A stretch of 31,116 bases of DNA from Lysobacterales bacterium (GTDB lineage: Bacteria > Pseudomonadota > Gammaproteobacteria > Xanthomonadales > S139-57). Location of the stretch: the NCBI GenBank assembly GCA_026993285.1, contig JALWTZ010000029.1, positions 1 through 31,116 of the forward strand. Direction: 5' to 3'. The notes beneath the pieces were generated by a model that searched no databases, was not told the DNA's origin, and worked only from the letters and a program-made list of their open reading frames with translations. Below, in pieces: positions 12,591-20,859 of the stretch (position 1 is the stretch's first letter; the number at the start of each line of letters is the position of its first letter). Position numbers and translations under genes: made by a program.

Positions 12591-14871
12591 GATGGATCAT
12601 TTCCTCCAATGGTGTTTTCGCGCTGGCCAGCCGGTCCAGCAGCGTGTGCAAAGGCAGCGGTGTGTACAGATAATACCCCTGAGCGTAGCGGCAGCCGGCA
12701 TCCATGAGCCATTGTCGCGCAGTACCGGTTTCCACCCCCTCGGCCACCACTTCCACTTCCAGCTGGTGCGCCATTTCCAGCAGGCTGTGTACCACGGCGC
12801 TGGCACCCTCTCCCTGAAACAGACGGGTGGTCACGCTGCGATCAATCTTGAGCCAGCTCAGTTGCAGTTTTTTCAGCCGTGACAGCGACGCAATCTGGAG
12901 TGAGGGCACATCCAGTGCCAGCGTGACGCCGGCCTCGGCCAACATTTTCAACACCGGCATCATCCATTGCAATTGCTTTTCCTCCGGCTCATGAGTCAGG
13001 TTCAGGATCAGCTCACCTGGAAGGATGGAAAAGGATTGCAGGGATTCCAGAAACTGTTTTGCCCGCTCCATGCCTCGCCAGTGCCTGAGCGAGACATTCA
13101 GTTCCAGGTGTACATTGGGTGGTAGCTGTGGCTTGAGTGATTCCCAATCCCGGCAGGCCTGGCGCAAGACCCATTGCTCCAGCTCGACGATGGCACCATT
13201 GGCCTCCGCCAAGGGAATAAACAGGGATGGTGCCACCAGTCCCAGATCGGGGTGATGCAAGCGCATCAGGGCTTCAACAGAATGAATCTGCCCAGTGGCC
13301 AGTTCCACCACGGGCTGATAATAGAGCTGAAAATGCCCTTCCTGCAAAAAATCCAGCAAGTGCGCACCCAGTTCCATTTGCCTGCGAGCCCGTTCAACCA
13401 TGCCCTTGCGATGCAGTACAAACCCGCCATGGCCAACCTGTTGCGCCTGGTTAAGGGCGGTTTCCGCACGCAAGAGCCATTCTTCCGGATGTGGACAATA
13501 CTCCAGTTCCAGCAACGCCAGCCCCACCGCCGTACGTACCGGTATGGAAAGGGATTGCCAGGTTATGGGTTTTTCGGCATGTGCCAGCCAACGCTGATGA
13601 ACCTCAGCCAGCGGCTTTTCCGGCATGGCCTTGGCCCAGACTGCAAACTTGCCTTCTTCCAGGGCATAGATCGTGGCCTGGAGCGCTTCTTCATCCAGGA
13701 AGGTTTGCATGCGCTCCACGAACATCCGCATGATCTGCTTTCCCTGTTCATGACCGTACAATTCACGATAGCGCTCATGGTCCAGCCACTTGATGCAAAA
13801 CAGCACATCACCTCTGGCATCGCTACCGCGAACCCCGGCTGCCAGTGCCTTCGAAAGCGCATTCCGGTTCGGCAGCTGGGTCACCGGATCATGATAGAGC
13901 AGGAAATCCTTGGCCTCATGCGCCTGGCGAATCTCTTCCAGCTGCGCTTTCAATGTCTGCTCACGCTGTTCCAGTGTCTCTGCCAACAACAGGCTGCGGC
14001 GGAATTGCAACCAGACATGAAACAGCAGAAACAGCAACAGCGCCGTTGCCGAGAACAGGGCTACATACCAAAAAACAGGCACACCCTGCAGCCCCGAGGG
14101 AGACAGCATCATCACAAATTCCCAGGGTGCGCCATCCCCATCCGGGTCCAGAAGAAAATGATTCATGACACCGGTTTCGGCCTGGTCCGCCGCTGAATCA
14201 AAAATCAGGCGATGCTTTTCATCACGCACCAGTACACGAACCGGAAGATCCGCAAAACGGTTTTGCATCAGTTGCCGCATGAACCGCTGAACGGACAGGG
14301 CGACCACGGCCACTTCAGGCTGATTGGAAGCCAGTTTCAATGGCCAGTAGATATAAACACCCGAACGCCTGTTGGGAAAGGAAAAATCCGCGGGAATGGC
14401 CAGTTTTCCGGTCAAGTTGGCCTGATCGATGGTTTCTGCATGCCGTCTGGGCAAAGAGGCATCCTGCCGCCAAAGTGTTTCCTGCTGCGCACTGAGGCTG
14501 TACCAGACCAGGCCCTTGACCAGCCCCATGGCCTGCAGTTCCGGATAATCCTCCATGTAGGCCTGCATCAAGGCCTTGGCATTTTCCGGGTCAAGTTGAC
14601 CACCTGCATTCCAGTAGCGCTGCCATTGCTGAATGACTTGAAGATGCCGGCTGTAACCCTCAATGACCGCGTGATAAAGACGGCTGGCCTGTGTATTCAC
14701 CCACTCCTGCTGCCTGGCCTGCTGTTCCCGCTCAAAACGCAGTGCGAGCAGGATCGTAAACAGCAGGAGTAAAAGTACCAGCCCGGAAATGGGTAGCCAA
14801 TTCAAGACGCGTTTGGTTTGCGTTTCCTCTGACATACGCCCAAGCATAGCATTGCCCATGCCATCTGGCAT
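12577..14871 (-). CDS. Membrane GGDEF-EAL protein with degenerate catalytic motifs
   Basis: Up to 764 residues; four in-frame ATGs (14871, 14859, 14847, 14835) make the start uncertain, and MSEETQTKR at 14835 is equally likely. Numbering from 14871: membrane helix 1 at about 24-44, a periplasmic sensor region of about 220 residues, membrane helix 2 at about 267-289, a coiled linker, a GGDEF domain (about 327-480) and an EAL domain (about 495-750). The GGDEF signature reads EEGKF, so cyclase activity is not expected. In the EAL domain Glu533 (EALMR), Asn592, Asp654, Lys675, Glu711 and Gln731 remain. However, the metal-binding Glu of ELTES is His627 (NLTHE), and the second Asp of DDFGTG is Val655. 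It is probably a c-di-GMP receptor or scaffold, or a very weak phosphodiesterase. It begins 12 bp after icmF and overlaps the next gene. Confidence 0.88.
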   Translation of the reverse strand: MPDGMGNAMLGRMSEETQTKRVLNWLPISGLVLLLLLFTILLALRFEREQQARQQEWVNTQASRLYHAVIEGYSRHLQVIQQWQRYWNAGGQLDPENAKALMQAYMEDYPELQAMGLVKGLVWYSLSAQQETLWRQDASLPRRHAETIDQANLTGKLAIPADFSFPNRRSGVYIYWPLKLASNQPEVAVVALSVQRFMRQLMQNRFADLPVRVLVRDEKHRLIFDSAADQAETGVMNHFLLDPDGDGAPWEFVMMLSPSGLQGVPVFWYVALFSATALLLFLLFHVWLQFRRSLLLAETLEQREQTLKAQLEEIRQAHEAKDFLLYHDPVTQLPNRNALSKALAAGVRGSDARGDVLFCIKWLDHERYRELYGHEQGKQIMRMFVERMQTFLDEEALQATIYALEEGKFAVWAKAMPEKPLAEVHQRWLAHAEKPITWQSLSIPVRTAVGLALLELEYCPHPEEWLLRAETALNQAQQVGHGGFVLHRKGMVERARRQMELGAHLLDFLQEGHFQLYYQPVVELATGQIHSVEALMRLHHPDLGLVAPSLFIPLAEANGAIVELEQWVLRQACRDWESLKPQLPPNVHLELNVSLRHWRGMERAKQFLESLQSFSILPGELILNLTHEPEEKQLQWMMPVLKMLAEAGVTLALDVPSLQIASLSRLKKLQLSWLKIDRSVTTRLFQGEGASAVVHSLLEMAHQLEVEVVAEGVETGTARQWLMDAGCRYAQGYYLYTPLPLHTLLDRLASAKTPLEEMIHHDQG

Positions 14872-14883
14872 CCGGCAAGCAAA

Positions 14884-17800
14884 TTACATGTTGCGCCGGT
14901 AGGCGCCACCCACCCGGTACAACAGGTCGGATACCTGCCCCAGGGAAGCATGCCGCACCGCCCGCATCAGGCCCTCGAACAGATTTTCCCCCTGAAGCGC
15001 CCGTTGCTGCAGTTGTTCCAGTTCAGCCTCCACCCGGCCGGCATGATGGGCGTGAAAGGCCCGCAGGGCTTCGATCTGCTGGCGCTTTTCCGCGTCGGTG
15101 GAACGCATCAGCTCCACTTCTGCTTGCGTTTCTTCCTCCGGACCCTGGAAGGTGTTAACACCGATGATGGGCAGGCTGCCGTCATGCTTTTTCTGTTCAT
15201 AGAACAGGCTTTCCTCCTGAATGCGCCCGCGCTGGTACATGGTTTCCATGGCCCCCAGCACGCCACCACGTTCGCTCAGCCGTTCGAACTCGCGGTAGAC
15301 GGCCTCTTCCACCAGGTCGGTCAGTTCATCAATGATGAAGCTGCCCTGCCAGGGGTTTTCGCACTGATTCAGACCCAGCTCGTGGTTGATGATCATCTGG
15401 ATGGCCATGGCCCGGCGTACCGAGGCTTCGGTGGGCGTGGTCAGGGCCTCGTCATAGGCGTTGGTATGCAGACTGTTGCAGTTGTCGAACAGGGCGTACA
15501 GGGCCTGCAGGGTGGTACGGATGTCGTTGAACTGCATTTCCTGCGCGTGCAGGGAGCGGCCGGAAGTCTGGATATGGTATTTCAGCTTCTGGCTGCGTTC
15601 GGAGGCGCCGTAGCGCTCCTTCATCGCCCGGGCCCAGATCCGCCGGGCCACCCGGCCGATGACGGCGTATTCCGGGTCCATGCCATTGGAGAAGAAGAAG
15701 CTCAGGTTGGGGGCGAAATCATCGATGTGCATGCCCCGGGCCAGGTAGTACTCCACCAGGGTAAAACCGTTGGCCAGGGTGAAGGCAAGCTGGGTGATGG
15801 GGTTGGCGCCGGCTTCGGCGATATGGTAGCCGGATACCGAGACGCTGTAGTAGTTGCGCACCTGGTGTTCAATGAACCATTCCTGCACATCCCCCATCAT
15901 CCGCAGCGCAAAGGGGGTAGAGAAGATGCAGGTGTTCTGCGCCTGGTCTTCCTTGAGAATGTCCGCCTGCACGGTGCCGCGCACCTGACGCAGGGTTTCC
16001 TCGCGGATGCGCCGGTAGACCTCCGGTTCCACGAGCTGCTCGCCGCCCACGCCCAGCAGGCCCAGCCCCAGGCCGTCGTTGCCGGCCGGCAGTTCCCCCC
16101 GGTAGGCCACCGGGTAATCGCCGCGCAGTTTCTGTATGCGTTTTTCGGCCTCGGCCCATTGCCCGTTTTCCTTCAGGTATTTTTCCACCTGCTGGTCGAT
16201 GGCGGTATTCATGAACATGGCCAGAATCACCGGCGCCGGCCCGTTGATGGTCATGGAAACCGAGGTGGTGGGCGCGCACAGGTCAAAGCCGGAATAGAGC
16301 TTTTTCATGTCGTCCAGGGTGGCGATGGAAACCCCGGAGTTGCCGATCTTGCCGTAGATATCCGGCCGGGAGGCCGGGTTTTCACCGTAGAGGGTAACCG
16401 AATCGAAGGCGGTGGAAAGCCGCTTGGCCGGCGAAGCGGAAGACAGGTAGTGAAAACGGCGGTTGGTGCGTTCCGGCGTGCCCTCGCCGGCGAACATACG
16501 GGTGGGGTCTTCCCCCTTGCGCCGGAACGGGTAGACACCGGCGGTGAAGGGGTAATAGCCCGGCAGGTTTTCCCGGAACAGAAAACGCAGCTGTTCGCCC
16601 CAATCCTCGTACCGGGGCACGGCCACCTTGCGGATGGCCAGGCCGGCCAGGGATTGCACCGTGTTTTCCACCGTGATCTGCCGGTCACGCACCTGGTAGG
16701 ACTGGGTTTCGGCTTCATAGGCCGCGCGCTGTTCCGGCCAGCGCTTGAGGCAGGCGATGACCTCGCCGGGCAGCGCTTCCAGGGCGGCCATGTAACGCTG
16801 GCGCAGGCTTTGCAGCGTGGGGTCGGCCGCCTCGGCGTTTTCCGCACAGGGCTGCCAGGCCGCCGGAGCCTGTTCGTCCAGTTCCTGCAGCACCGACCAA
16901 AGCCGTTGCAGGGAACGGGCCGTGGCCACCCAGTCTTGCAACCGACGGTCAAAGGACCGGCCCTGTTCGGCGATTTCCGCCAGATAACGCTTGCGCTCCG
17001 AGGGAATAATCACTTCCCCGCGCTTGACCAGTTCCTCGTCCGGCACCGGTTCCAGCGGCGGCAGGCCGTCCAGGGCGGACACCCCTTGCGCCGCCAGCCA
17101 GCGGGCCAGATGGGTGAACAAGCGGTTCATGCCCGGATTGTTGAACTGGCTGGCCATGGTAGGGAATACCGGCACCTGTTCGTCCGGCAGGTCAAAGGCC
17201 AGCCGGTTGCGCTTCCATTGCTTGCGGATGTCGCGCAAGGCATCCAGGCTGCCCTGGCGGTCGGCCTTGTTCAGCACCACCAGCTCGGCAAAATCCAGCA
17301 TGTCGATTTTCTCCAGCTGGCTGGCCGCGCCGTATTCACTGGTCATCACATAGATGGGCAGGTCCACCAGATCGACGATTTCCGAATCACTCTGGCCGAT
17401 GCCGGCCGTCTCCACCAGAATCAGGTCGAAGGACTGGCTCTTGAGCAGTTGAATGCTGTCGGCCAGCAGGGCATTGGTGGCGCTGTTCTGCCGGCGGGTG
17501 GCCAGGGAACGCATGAAAATACCGTCATCCAGCGCATTCATGCGGATGCGGTCACCCAGCAGGGCGCCGCCGGTCTTGCGCCGGGTAGGGTCTACCGCCA
17601 GCAGGGCAATGCGCAGTTCCGGGGCCTGGCGGCGGAAACGCAGCAGCAACTCATCGGTGACCGAACTCTTGCCCGCGCCCCCGGTGCCGGTGATACCGAT
17701 GACCGGCACGGAACGGGCAGCAGGCAGGGCCGCGGCCGGCAACTGCGCTTCCTGCAGGGCCGTCAGGCTCAGGGCCAGGCCGGCGGCATCCAGCGGCTGG

Positions 17801-18315
17801 TCCAGGGATGGCAGCGGCTGGGGCCTGCGGGCCGCCAGCGCGCGCTCCACCAGGTCCTGGATCATGGCATCCAGGCCCATCTGCATGCCGTCGTTGGGGT
17901 GATAGATGCGCTCCACCCCATAGGCCTGCAGCTCGGCGATTTCCTCCGGCGTGATGGTGCCGCCACCCCCGCCGAAAACCCGCACATGCGCCAGCCCCTC
18001 TTCCCGCAGGCGATCCACCAGGTAACGAAAATACTCCATGTGCCCGCCCTGATAGGAAGAAATGGCCACCGCGTCGGCATCTTCCTGCAACACGGCGCGT
18101 ACCACTTCATCCACGCTGCGGTTGTGCCCCAGGTGAATCACCTCCGCGCCCTTGCCCTGAATCAGGCGGCGCATGATGTTGATGGCCGCGTCGTGTCCGT
18201 CGAACAAAGAGGCCGCGGTCACGACCCGCAAAGGGCCACGGCGCAGCAGTTGCCGGGGTGCCTGTGAGTCGCTGGTGGGCAATACATGGGGCTGGGCATG
18301 GGGCTGGGCGGACAT
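14884..18315 (-). CDS. icmF: Fused isobutyryl-CoA mutase with its G-protein chaperone
   Basis: A 1143-residue adenosylcobalamin enzyme that interconverts isobutyryl-CoA and n-butyryl-CoA. The start at 18315 (MSAQPHAQ) has GAGG five bases upstream; a longer in-frame extension is not needed. Domains: B12-binding (about 28-160, base-on-protein His41 in FDGHD, SSYQGGH, GGGGG), a MeaB-like GTPase (about 204-415; P-loop GTGGAGKSS ending near 218, ETAGIGQSD at 302-310, NKAD at 349-352), a linker, and the mutase barrel (about 550-1143). Phe608 (RMFAG) and Gln793 (AQNTCIF) stand where methylmalonyl-CoA mutase has Tyr and Arg, which is the isobutyryl-type pair. A long insertion separates the two relative to methylmalonyl-CoA mutase. 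It is divergent from the leucine dehydrogenase operon and heads a probable four-gene transcript. Confidence 0.93.
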   Translation of the reverse strand: MSAQPHAQPHVLPTSDSQAPRQLLRRGPLRVVTAASLFDGHDAAINIMRRLIQGKGAEVIHLGHNRSVDEVVRAVLQEDADAVAISSYQGGHMEYFRYLVDRLREEGLAHVRVFGGGGGTITPEEIAELQAYGVERIYHPNDGMQMGLDAMIQDLVERALAARRPQPLPSLDQPLDAAGLALSLTALQEAQLPAAALPAARSVPVIGITGTGGAGKSSVTDELLLRFRRQAPELRIALLAVDPTRRKTGGALLGDRIRMNALDDGIFMRSLATRRQNSATNALLADSIQLLKSQSFDLILVETAGIGQSDSEIVDLVDLPIYVMTSEYGAASQLEKIDMLDFAELVVLNKADRQGSLDALRDIRKQWKRNRLAFDLPDEQVPVFPTMASQFNNPGMNRLFTHLARWLAAQGVSALDGLPPLEPVPDEELVKRGEVIIPSERKRYLAEIAEQGRSFDRRLQDWVATARSLQRLWSVLQELDEQAPAAWQPCAENAEAADPTLQSLRQRYMAALEALPGEVIACLKRWPEQRAAYEAETQSYQVRDRQITVENTVQSLAGLAIRKVAVPRYEDWGEQLRFLFRENLPGYYPFTAGVYPFRRKGEDPTRMFAGEGTPERTNRRFHYLSSASPAKRLSTAFDSVTLYGENPASRPDIYGKIGNSGVSIATLDDMKKLYSGFDLCAPTTSVSMTINGPAPVILAMFMNTAIDQQVEKYLKENGQWAEAEKRIQKLRGDYPVAYRGELPAGNDGLGLGLLGVGGEQLVEPEVYRRIREETLRQVRGTVQADILKEDQAQNTCIFSTPFALRMMGDVQEWFIEHQVRNYYSVSVSGYHIAEAGANPITQLAFTLANGFTLVEYYLARGMHIDDFAPNLSFFFSNGMDPEYAVIGRVARRIWARAMKERYGASERSQKLKYHIQTSGRSLHAQEMQFNDIRTTLQALYALFDNCNSLHTNAYDEALTTPTEASVRRAMAIQMIINHELGLNQCENPWQGSFIIDELTDLVEEAVYREFERLSERGGVLGAMETMYQRGRIQEESLFYEQKKHDGSLPIIGVNTFQGPEEETQAEVELMRSTDAEKRQQIEALRAFHAHHAGRVEAELEQLQQRALQGENLFEGLMRAVRHASLGQVSDLLYRVGGAYRRNM

Positions 18316-18347
18316 GATGACCTCATGAAATGCGGATCGGGGCGCGC

Positions 18348-18377
18348 ATTGTAAAAGAATTCCTTGAACACAGCCAA
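18348..18377 (-). promoter_or_regulatory. Candidate icmF promoter
   Basis: On the minus strand TTGGCT (4/6) and TACAAT (5/6) are separated by 18 bp, giving a start near 18341 and a leader of about 25 bases with the icmF Shine-Dalgarno sequence. A perfect TTGACA at 18385-18390 lies just upstream but has no -10 box at proper spacing. Confidence 0.5.
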
Positions 18378-18416
18378 CATTGTATGTCAATCCCTCATGC
18401 GGGGAAAATTTGAAGG

Positions 18417-18432
18417 TTTTGCCCATGCAAAA
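18417..18432. promoter_or_regulatory. 16-bp palindrome in the divergent icmF/leucine dehydrogenase region
   Basis: TTTTGC-CCAT-GCAAAA has perfect 6-base arms around a four-base centre. It overlaps the likely -35 region of the plus-strand promoter and lies about 40 bp upstream of the icmF -35, a good place for a regulator that controls both arms. Size and symmetry suit a dimeric repressor; I cannot assign the protein. Confidence 0.45.
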
Positions 18433-18453
18433 ATGAATAGTTTGCTTTAGAAT
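18425..18453 (+). promoter_or_regulatory. Candidate promoter of the leucine dehydrogenase operon
   Basis: TAGAAT (5/6) at 18448-18453 is preceded after 17 bp by ATGCAA (3/6), which lies within the palindrome. A start near 18460 would give a leader of about 95 bases containing a CGCCCG/CGGGCG hairpin at 18456-18472. The weak -35 box suggests an activator or repressor site nearby. Confidence 0.4.
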
Positions 18454-18554
18454 AGCGCCCGCCTGTCGGGCGGCCAGACCCTGCCGCTCCCCATACACGA
18501 CCGGCTGGCCGGCTACCCGCCGTTCCGCCGGCCCACAACCCTTCGGAGACCCCC

Positions 18555-19670
18555 ATGGAATTGTTCGAAACCGTACACCAGGCCGGACATGAACAAATCG
18601 TGTTCTGCCACGATGCCGACAGCGGCCTCAAGGCCATCATTGCCATCCACGACACCACCCTGGGCCCCGCCCTGGGCGGGCTGCGCATGTGGCCCTACGA
18701 AACAGAAGAAGCCGCCCTGAACGATGCCCTGCGCCTGTCTCGCGGCATGACCTACAAGGCGGCCGTTTCCGGCCTGAACCTGGGAGGCGGCAAGTCGGTG
18801 ATCATCGCCGACCCGCGCAAGGACAAGTCCGAGGCCCTGTTCCGCAGCTTTGGCCGTTTCGTGGAAACCCTGCGGGGCCGCTATATCACGGCGGAAGACG
18901 TGGGCATCGATGTTTCGGATATGGAGTATGTGCTGCAGGAAACCGACCATGTGGTGGGCATTCCCGAAAGCCTGGGTGGCAGCGGCGATCCTTCCCCCTT
19001 TACCGCCTTCGGCACCCTGCAGGGCATTCGCGCTTGCCTGCGGCAGCAATTCGATGATGAAACCCTCGCTCATTACAGCTTTGCCATCCAGGGCGTGGGC
19101 CATGTGGGCTACCACCTGGCACGCATGCTGCGTGAGCACGAAGCCAAGGTCTTCGTCAGCGACATTCACCAGGACAATGTGGACCGCTGCGTCAACGAAC
19201 TGGGCTGCGAAGCCGTGCCCGCCGAGGCAATCTATGACGTGGATGCCGATGTATTCGTCCCGTCGGCCCTGGGCGCCATTCTCAACGAAAACACCCTGCC
19301 CCGGCTGAAATTCCGCATCATCTGTGGCAGCGCCAACAACCAGCTGGCCTCTGAAACCATCGGTGACGAACTGCACGCCAGGGGCATACTCTACGCCCCG
19401 GATTACGCCGTCAACGCCGGCGGCCTGATGAATGTCTACCTGGAACTGGAAGGCTACAACGCCGACAAGGCCAACCACATGGTCAAGGGCATCTACCAGA
19501 ACATTCTCAACATTCTGAAAAAGGCTGAAACCGAGGGCCTGCCTACCTACAAGGCGGCCGATCTGCTGGCCGAGCAGCGCATTGCCCGCATGGCCCGCCT
19601 GCGTCCGGCCCGCACCGGCAGCTTCCGCCGCCATCGTCTGGACAGCCGCCGCCTCAACAGCCACAAGTGA
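18555..19670 (+). CDS. Leucine/valine dehydrogenase
   Basis: A 371-residue NAD-dependent amino acid dehydrogenase that oxidatively deaminates branched-chain amino acids to 2-oxo acids and ammonia. Residues fit leucine dehydrogenase numbering exactly: Leu40 in GPALGGLRMW, catalytic Lys68 and Lys80 (YKAAVSGLNLGGGK), Ala113 and Asp115 (TAEDVGI). The Rossmann motif GVGHVG is at 180-185 and the YAPDYAVNAGGL substrate region lies near 260. The start follows CGGAG. The C-terminal tail is Arg-rich (about 20 residues) and not conserved as far as I know. First gene of a three-gene operon, divergent from icmF, which points to valine, leucine or isoleucine as in vivo substrate; phenylalanine or glutamate dehydrogenase is less likely. 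Confidence 0.9.
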   Translation: MELFETVHQAGHEQIVFCHDADSGLKAIIAIHDTTLGPALGGLRMWPYETEEAALNDALRLSRGMTYKAAVSGLNLGGGKSVIIADPRKDKSEALFRSFGRFVETLRGRYITAEDVGIDVSDMEYVLQETDHVVGIPESLGGSGDPSPFTAFGTLQGIRACLRQQFDDETLAHYSFAIQGVGHVGYHLARMLREHEAKVFVSDIHQDNVDRCVNELGCEAVPAEAIYDVDADVFVPSALGAILNENTLPRLKFRIICGSANNQLASETIGDELHARGILYAPDYAVNAGGLMNVYLELEGYNADKANHMVKGIYQNILNILKKAETEGLPTYKAADLLAEQRIARMARLRPARTGSFRRHRLDSRRLNSHK

Positions 19671-19681
19671 AGGAGCCCGTC

Positions 19682-20848
19682 ATGAGCAAACCCCTGTATA
19701 TCTACAGCGCTGCCCGCACACCCATCGGGTCTTTCCAGGGCCAGTTCAGCCCGCTGGCCGCGCACGAGCTGGGCGCGGCGGCCATAGCCGGCGCGGTGGA
19801 GCGGGCCGGTATTGCCGGCGAGGCACTGGACGAAGTGATTATGGGCTGCGTGCTGCCCGCCGGTCAGGGCCAGGCCCCGGCCCGCCAGGCCGCGCTGGGC
19901 GCGGGCCTGCCCATTGCCGTGCCCTGCACCACCATCAACAAGGTGTGCGGTTCCGGCATGAAAGCCATCATGCAGGCCGGGGACGCCATCCTCGCCGGGC
20001 ACGCCCACGCCGCCGTGGCCGGCGGCATGGAATCCATGACCAATGCCCCCTACCTGCTGCCCGGCGCCCGCAAGGGCTATCGCATGGGGCACCAGGAAGT
20101 GCAGGACCACATGTTCCTCGACGGCCTGCAAAACCCCTACGACGGGCAACTCATGGGCCATTTCGCCGAACTGTGCGTGCGCGAGCACCACTACACCCGC
20201 GAGGCCCAGGACACACTGGCCGCCCGCTCGGTGGAGCGCAGCCAGCAGGCCATGGCCGAAGGCTGGTTCCGGGATGAAATCGTGCCGGTGGAAGTCCGCC
20301 AACGGCGTCAAACCCTGCAGGTGAGCCAGGACGAGGAACCGGGCCGTATCCAGGTGGAGAAAATCCCCAGCCTGCGTCCGGCCTTCAGCAAGGACGGCAC
20401 CGTCACCGCCGCCAACGCCTCCAAGATTTCCGACGGCGCCGCCGCGCTGGTCGTCGGTGACGACAGCCTGTCGGCCACACCCCTGGCCCGTATCGCCGGC
20501 TACACCAGCTTCGCCCGCGAGCCGGAATGGTTCACCGTTGCCCCGGTGGGTGCCATTGAGAAGCTGCTGCAGCAAACCGGCTGGTCGGTCGAATCGGTGG
20601 ACCTGTGGGAAATCAACGAGGCCTTTGCCGTGGTCACCCTGGCGGCCATCGACCAGCTGAAGCTGGACCCGGAAAAGGTCAATGTACACGGTGGCGCCTG
20701 CGCCCTGGGCCATCCGCTGGGCGCTTCCGGTGCCCGCATCGTGGTCACCCTGCTGCACGCCCTGAAACAGCGCGGCCTGAAACGCGGCATCGCCAGCCTG
20801 TGCATCGGCGGCGGTGAAGCCACCGCCATCGCCGTGGAACTGCCCTGA
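19682..20848 (+). CDS. Acetyl-CoA C-acyltransferase (thiolase)
   Basis: A 388-residue thiolase II family enzyme cleaving 3-ketoacyl-CoA with CoA. The catalytic residues are visible: Cys89 (NKVCGSGMK), His344 (GHPLGASGAR) and Cys374 (CIGGGEATA). The start at 19682 has AGGAG upstream and lies 11 bp after the dehydrogenase gene. Together with the following SDR dehydrogenase it could finish isoleucine breakdown (2-methylacetoacetyl-CoA) or cleave the acetoacetyl-CoA formed from butyryl-CoA; the sequence alone does not decide. Confidence 0.94.
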   Translation: MSKPLYIYSAARTPIGSFQGQFSPLAAHELGAAAIAGAVERAGIAGEALDEVIMGCVLPAGQGQAPARQAALGAGLPIAVPCTTINKVCGSGMKAIMQAGDAILAGHAHAAVAGGMESMTNAPYLLPGARKGYRMGHQEVQDHMFLDGLQNPYDGQLMGHFAELCVREHHYTREAQDTLAARSVERSQQAMAEGWFRDEIVPVEVRQRRQTLQVSQDEEPGRIQVEKIPSLRPAFSKDGTVTAANASKISDGAAALVVGDDSLSATPLARIAGYTSFAREPEWFTVAPVGAIEKLLQQTGWSVESVDLWEINEAFAVVTLAAIDQLKLDPEKVNVHGGACALGHPLGASGARIVVTLLHALKQRGLKRGIASLCIGGGEATAIAVELP

Positions 20849-20859
20849 GGAGTACCGCC

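Noticed and set aside
14950..18267. A 1105-codon open frame on the plus strand opposite icmF.
   Set aside because: It is the complement of a strongly supported B12 mutase gene with intact motifs. Its translation is low-complexity with no recognisable domain; long antisense frames are expected in G/C-rich coding DNA.
18316..18554. A B12 riboswitch ahead of icmF or the divergent operon.
   Set aside because: No B12-box-like conserved core was seen and the predicted leaders (about 25 and 95 bases) are too short.
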